Positions 61,267-64,000 of a stretch of DNA of 64,000 nucleotides are shown piece after piece. The translations under genes were made by a program, and so were the position numbers. This DNA comes from RYN-230 sp963841695 (GTDB lineage Bacteria; Actinomycetota; Actinomycetes; Streptosporangiales; Streptosporangiaceae). The stretch spans positions 682,001 through 746,000 of the forward strand of contig CAWJDQ010000006.1 of the NCBI GenBank assembly GCA_963841695.1, read 5' to 3'. How positions within the stretch are numbered: the stretch's first letter is position 1; each line of letters opens with the position of its first letter. Below the pieces are notes generated by a model that saw nothing but the letters and a program-made list of their open reading frames with translations, had not been told where the DNA came from and searched no databases.

Positions 61267-61941
61267 ATGCCTACTCCGCCCGCGCAGCCACCAGGGGCCA
61301 GGCCAGGTTCGGGACCGGGCGGGCGGCGCCGTGCCTGCCCCCGGGTGCCTGGGCCGCCGCTGCCCGATCCGGACGGGGTGCGCCTGTGCCCGGTCCCCGA
61401 CTCGGCTCCGCCCTACGATGACGAGCTGTTACCGCGCCTCGCCCGCCCCGCGCCCGCGGGTGGCCCGGCTTTGCCCTCGGGCCAGGCCGCCCGCCAGGGT
61501 CAGGACGGGGAGCAGAACCGGGACGGGGAGCGGGACCAGGGCGGGGAGCGGGACCAGGGCGGGGACGACGCGCCGCCCCCGCCGGGCGGACGGCCGGCGC
61601 CGGCGGACGGCGCGTGGCCCGGCCAGTTCGCGCAGGTTCTGGTGGAAACGCTGGCCGGGTCCCGGCCGCCACGGCAGATATCGAGCTGGGCCACCGAGCA
61701 CGCCCGTGCCCGTATCCAGCGGCTGGGCCCGATGCTCTCCGCCGGCCAGCGGCCCCAGCTGCGCCGGGTGGTCGCGTTCCGGCCCGCCTCCGGCGTGATC
61801 GAGATGACCGTGGTGGTGAGCTTCGGGCCCCGGGTCCGCGCCCTGGCCGTCCGCCTGGAGCACAGCCCGCCACCCCGGGCCTGGCCCGGCCAGCAATCCC
61901 GCACCGCCCGGTGGCTGTGCACCGAGGTCGAGGCGGCCTAG
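61267..61941 (+). CDS. Rv3235-family protein
   Basis: A 224-aa protein. The N-terminal 120 residues are Pro/Gly-rich and disordered, including six-residue repeats (GERDQG) coded by 18-bp repeats near 61520-61560. The conserved C-terminal domain (about 125-224) has FAQVLVETLAGSRPPRQISSWATEHARARIQ, FRPASGVIEMTVVVSFGPRVRALAVRLE and WLCTEVEAA, the pattern of the actinobacterial Rv3235 family found near secA. Function unknown. It is convergent with secA. The ATG at 61267 follows a GGGAGGTCCC tract. Confidence 0.82.
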   Translation: MPTPPAQPPGARPGSGPGGRRRACPRVPGPPLPDPDGVRLCPVPDSAPPYDDELLPRLARPAPAGGPALPSGQAARQGQDGEQNRDGERDQGGERDQGGDDAPPPPGGRPAPADGAWPGQFAQVLVETLAGSRPPRQISSWATEHARARIQRLGPMLSAGQRPQLRRVVAFRPASGVIEMTVVVSFGPRVRALAVRLEHSPPPRAWPGQQSRTARWLCTEVEAA

Positions 61942-62004
61942 CGACGCCTGCGGTCAGTCAGCTCGCCGGCGAGATCAGATCAGTTCCGGGCGGCCGGGCG
62001 GCAC

Positions 62005-64000
62005 CTAGACGCCGGCCCGGTTGCGGGGGTCGCCGTGGCAGCGCTTGTACTTCCGGCCCGACCCGCAGGGGCACAGGTCGTTGCGGCCGACCCGGCTGAA
62101 CTGGTCACCGTCGGCCGGGGTGCTGCTGTGCTGCTCCACCTGGCCCGGCCCGTCCGCCGACGGCGCGGAGTACTGCAGCCTGGACGGGCGTTGCGGACGC
62201 TGCAGCCCAGGCGCCACGACCGGCGGCGCCGCGTCCCCGGCCGGGGCGGCGTGCGCGCCCCGCGGGCGGTTGCCACCCTGCCCGTTGCGGCCCTGACCGT
62301 TGCCACCCTGCCCATTGCCGGTGCGGGCCGTGGCACCGGACCGGCTGCCCGCGCGGCCGGATTGCGGCTGGTTCTTCTGGGAGCCGGCCCCGGCGGCCCG
62401 GGAACCGTTCGCAGGCTGGGCCGGCGGGGCGGCGCCCACCGCAGGCTGGCCCGCGGCCGTGACCGGCGCGGGCCCGGCCGCCTCCTCGACGATCGGGTTT
62501 TCCTGCACCTCGACCTGCAGGTTGAACAGGTTGCCGACCGACTCCTCCTTGATGCCCTCCATCATGGCGTTGAACATGTCGAAGCCCTCGCGCTGGTACT
62601 CCACCAGCGGGTCACGCTGGGCCCAGGCGCGCAGCCCGATGCCCTCGCGCAGGTAGTCCATCTCGTAGAGGTGCTCGCGCCACTTCCGGTCCAGGACCGC
62701 GAGCACCACCCGGCGCTCGAGCTCGCGCATGATCTCCGGGGTGAGTTCCTCTTCGCGCCGGTCGTAGCTTTCCTGGGCGTTGGCCCGGATGACCTCGGTC
62801 AGGGACTCCCGGGACATGCCCTGATCACCGCCGGCTTCCTCCACCGCCTCCGCCACGGTGAGCTCGGGGTGGTAGAGCGCCTGAAGGGCGGTCCACAGCT
62901 TGTCCAGATCCCACTCCTCGGCGAACCCTTCGCTGGTCGCACCGGCGACGTAACCCTCGATCACGTCGTCGATCATCTCCCGGATCTGCTCGTGCAGGTC
63001 CGCCCCTTCGAGGACGCGGCGGCGCTCGGAGTAGATGACCTTGCGCTGCCGGTTCAGGACGTCGTCGTACTTGAGCACGTCCTTGCGGATCTCGAAGTTC
63101 TGCTGCTCGACCTGGGTCTGGGCGGACCGGATGGACCGGGTCACGGCCTTGGACTCGATCGGCACGTCCGGGGGCGTCTTCAGCCACTCCATGAAGTGCG
63201 CGACCTTGTCCGCGTTGAACATGCGCATCAGGTCGTCTTCGAGGGACAGGTAGAACCGGGACTCGCCCGGGTCGCCCTGGCGGCCGGACCGGCCGCGCAG
63301 CTGGTTGTCGATGCGGCGCGACTCGTGCCGCTCGGTGCCCAGCACGTACAGGCCGCCCGTCGCGACGACCTCCACGTGCTCCTCGGCCACCGCGGCCTTC
63401 GCCTTGTCCACGGCCTCGGCCCACGCCGCCTCGTAGTCCTCCGGCGTGTCCACCGGGGACAGGCCACGCTGGTGCAGCTCGATATCCGCGATGAAGTCGG
63501 GGTTGCCGCCCAGCATGATGTCGGTGCCGCGGCCGGCCATGTTGGTGGCCACGGTGACCGCGCCCTTCCGGCCGGCCTGCGCGATGATCGCGGCCTCACG
63601 CTCGTGGTACTTGGCGTTCAGCACCTCGTGCGGCACGCCGTGGCGCTTGAGCATCCGGGACAGGACCTCGGACTTCTCCACGCTGGTCGTGCCGACCAGC
63701 ACCGGCTGGCCCTGGGCATGCCGCTCGGCGATGTCCTCGACGACCGCCTCGAACTTGGCCTGCACGGTCTGGTAGACCACGTCGGCGACGTCGAGCCGGA
63801 TCATCGGCTTGTTGGTCGGGATCGGCACCACGCCGAGCTTGTAGATCTGGGCGAACTCATTCGCCTCGGTCATGGCCGTGCCGGTCATCCCGGCCAGCTT
63901 GTCGTAGAGCCGGAAGTAGTTCTGCAGCGTGATCGTGGCCAGGGTCTGGTTCTCGTTCTGGATCTGCACGCCTTCCTTGGCCTCGATGGCCTGGTGCATC
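62005..64000 (-). CDS. secA: Preprotein translocase ATPase SecA, 3' part
   Basis: The last 665 codons of SecA are present; the 5' part lies beyond the right edge. SecA drives preproteins through SecYEG using ATP. Visible are the cross-linking/DEAD-like second motor with YDKLAGMTGTAMTEANEF, VGTTSVEKSEVLS and TNMAGRGTDIMLGGNP, the helical scaffold and wing (VEWLK-like FMEWLKTPPDVPIE, WREHLYEMDYLREGI), a Gly/Asn/Pro-rich linker and the zinc-binding SEC-C tail DLCPCGSGRKYKRCHG. The frame is intact throughout. Confidence 0.97.
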   Translation of the reverse strand, partial: MHQAIEAKEGVQIQNENQTLATITLQNYFRLYDKLAGMTGTAMTEANEFAQIYKLGVVPIPTNKPMIRLDVADVVYQTVQAKFEAVVEDIAERHAQGQPVLVGTTSVEKSEVLSRMLKRHGVPHEVLNAKYHEREAAIIAQAGRKGAVTVATNMAGRGTDIMLGGNPDFIADIELHQRGLSPVDTPEDYEAAWAEAVDKAKAAVAEEHVEVVATGGLYVLGTERHESRRIDNQLRGRSGRQGDPGESRFYLSLEDDLMRMFNADKVAHFMEWLKTPPDVPIESKAVTRSIRSAQTQVEQQNFEIRKDVLKYDDVLNRQRKVIYSERRRVLEGADLHEQIREMIDDVIEGYVAGATSEGFAEEWDLDKLWTALQALYHPELTVAEAVEEAGGDQGMSRESLTEVIRANAQESYDRREEELTPEIMRELERRVVLAVLDRKWREHLYEMDYLREGIGLRAWAQRDPLVEYQREGFDMFNAMMEGIKEESVGNLFNLQVEVQENPIVEEAAGPAPVTAAGQPAVGAAPPAQPANGSRAAGAGSQKNQPQSGRAGSRSGATARTGNGQGGNGQGRNGQGGNRPRGAHAAPAGDAAPPVVAPGLQRPQRPSRLQYSAPSADGPGQVEQHSSTPADGDQFSRVGRNDLCPCGSGRKYKRCHGDPRNRAGV

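Noticed and set aside
1..64000. tRNA, rRNA or riboswitch genes
   Set aside because: I looked for T-loop/anticodon patterns and conserved riboswitch cores in the intergenic regions, including upstream of proS and the thiamine-binding protein gene, and saw none. A covariance-model scan would settle this.

Overview
The window is GC-rich (mostly well above 70% by eye) and comes from an actinomycete. Four enzyme genes look F420-dependent: three LLM-class oxidoreductases and one Ddn-like protein. Other actinobacterial markers are an AdnA/AdnB recombination helicase pair, a mycosin-type protease, MoeZ, an Rv3235-family protein and SecA with a SEC-C tail. TAGNNT boxes lie 7-8 nt before several start codons, as expected for leaderless transcripts. 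The 50-64 kb part keeps a gene neighbourhood I recall from mycobacteria (nudC, adnB, adnA, alkyltransferase-like protein, moeB/moeZ). The exact order cannot be decided from sequence alone. I saw no rRNA, tRNA, CRISPR array, prophage or large biosynthetic cluster.

Layout. 0-3 kb (minus): pseudouridine-type module (PfkB kinase, PsuG), an LLM oxidoreductase and the start of a phosphoribosyltransferase. 3-10 kb: tandem YbjQ-domain protein, LOG-family protein, long-chain acyl-CoA synthetase, membrane acyltransferase and a DUF222/HNH protein. 10-12 kb: thioredoxin with a His-rich tail behind a CsoR/CstR-like operator, then a lower-GC HNH endonuclease next to the 3' end of a broken gene. 12-23.5 kb: ordinary chromosomal genes (PucR regulator, site-2 protease with CBS region, TerC, ProRS, DHA2 exporter, NUDIX, PIG-L deacetylase, LURP-one, ArsR/SRPBCC pair, YbaK deacylase). 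23.7-24.3 kb: a markedly AT-richer orphan two-helix membrane protein. 24.4-28.5 kb: LLM oxidoreductase, sugar porter, glutamate-cysteine ligase family.

The most interesting region is 28.5-37.3 kb. A divergent pair of operons is read from one shared 313-bp control region. Leftward lie a NitT/TauT-type ABC importer, a Gfo/Idh/MocA oxidoreductase, a creatininase-family hydrolase, a cupin and a D-2-hydroxyacid dehydrogenase. Rightward lie a two-subunit UxaA/SuyAB-like lyase and a FadR-type regulator. Each promoter (TTGACA, 18 bp, TANNNT) is followed by the same 12-bp box, a third palindrome sits between them, and the box core recurs upstream of the glutamate-cysteine ligase gene. I infer a FadR-controlled catabolic regulon for a small hydroxylated acid, with sulfolactate or another organosulfonate as leading candidate.

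37-50 kb: aquaporin with an in-frame amber codon, a TetR-controlled ABC-2 exporter operon, a CehA/McbA-type PHP phosphoesterase, a Ddn-like enzyme behind AGAGCA operator boxes, NudC with pentapeptide repeats, an M20 peptidase and a thiamine-binding protein. 50-62 kb: AdnB, AdnA, an alkyltransferase-like protein, mycosin plus an unknown membrane partner, MoeZ and an Rv3235-family protein. 62-64 kb: the 3' part of secA.

About twenty otherwise well-preserved genes carry one or more single-base frameshifts, usually in G/C runs and also in genes expected to be conserved. I read these as sequence errors rather than decay, and give the full span of each gene as one CDS with the break noted. Coordinates of breaks are approximate.
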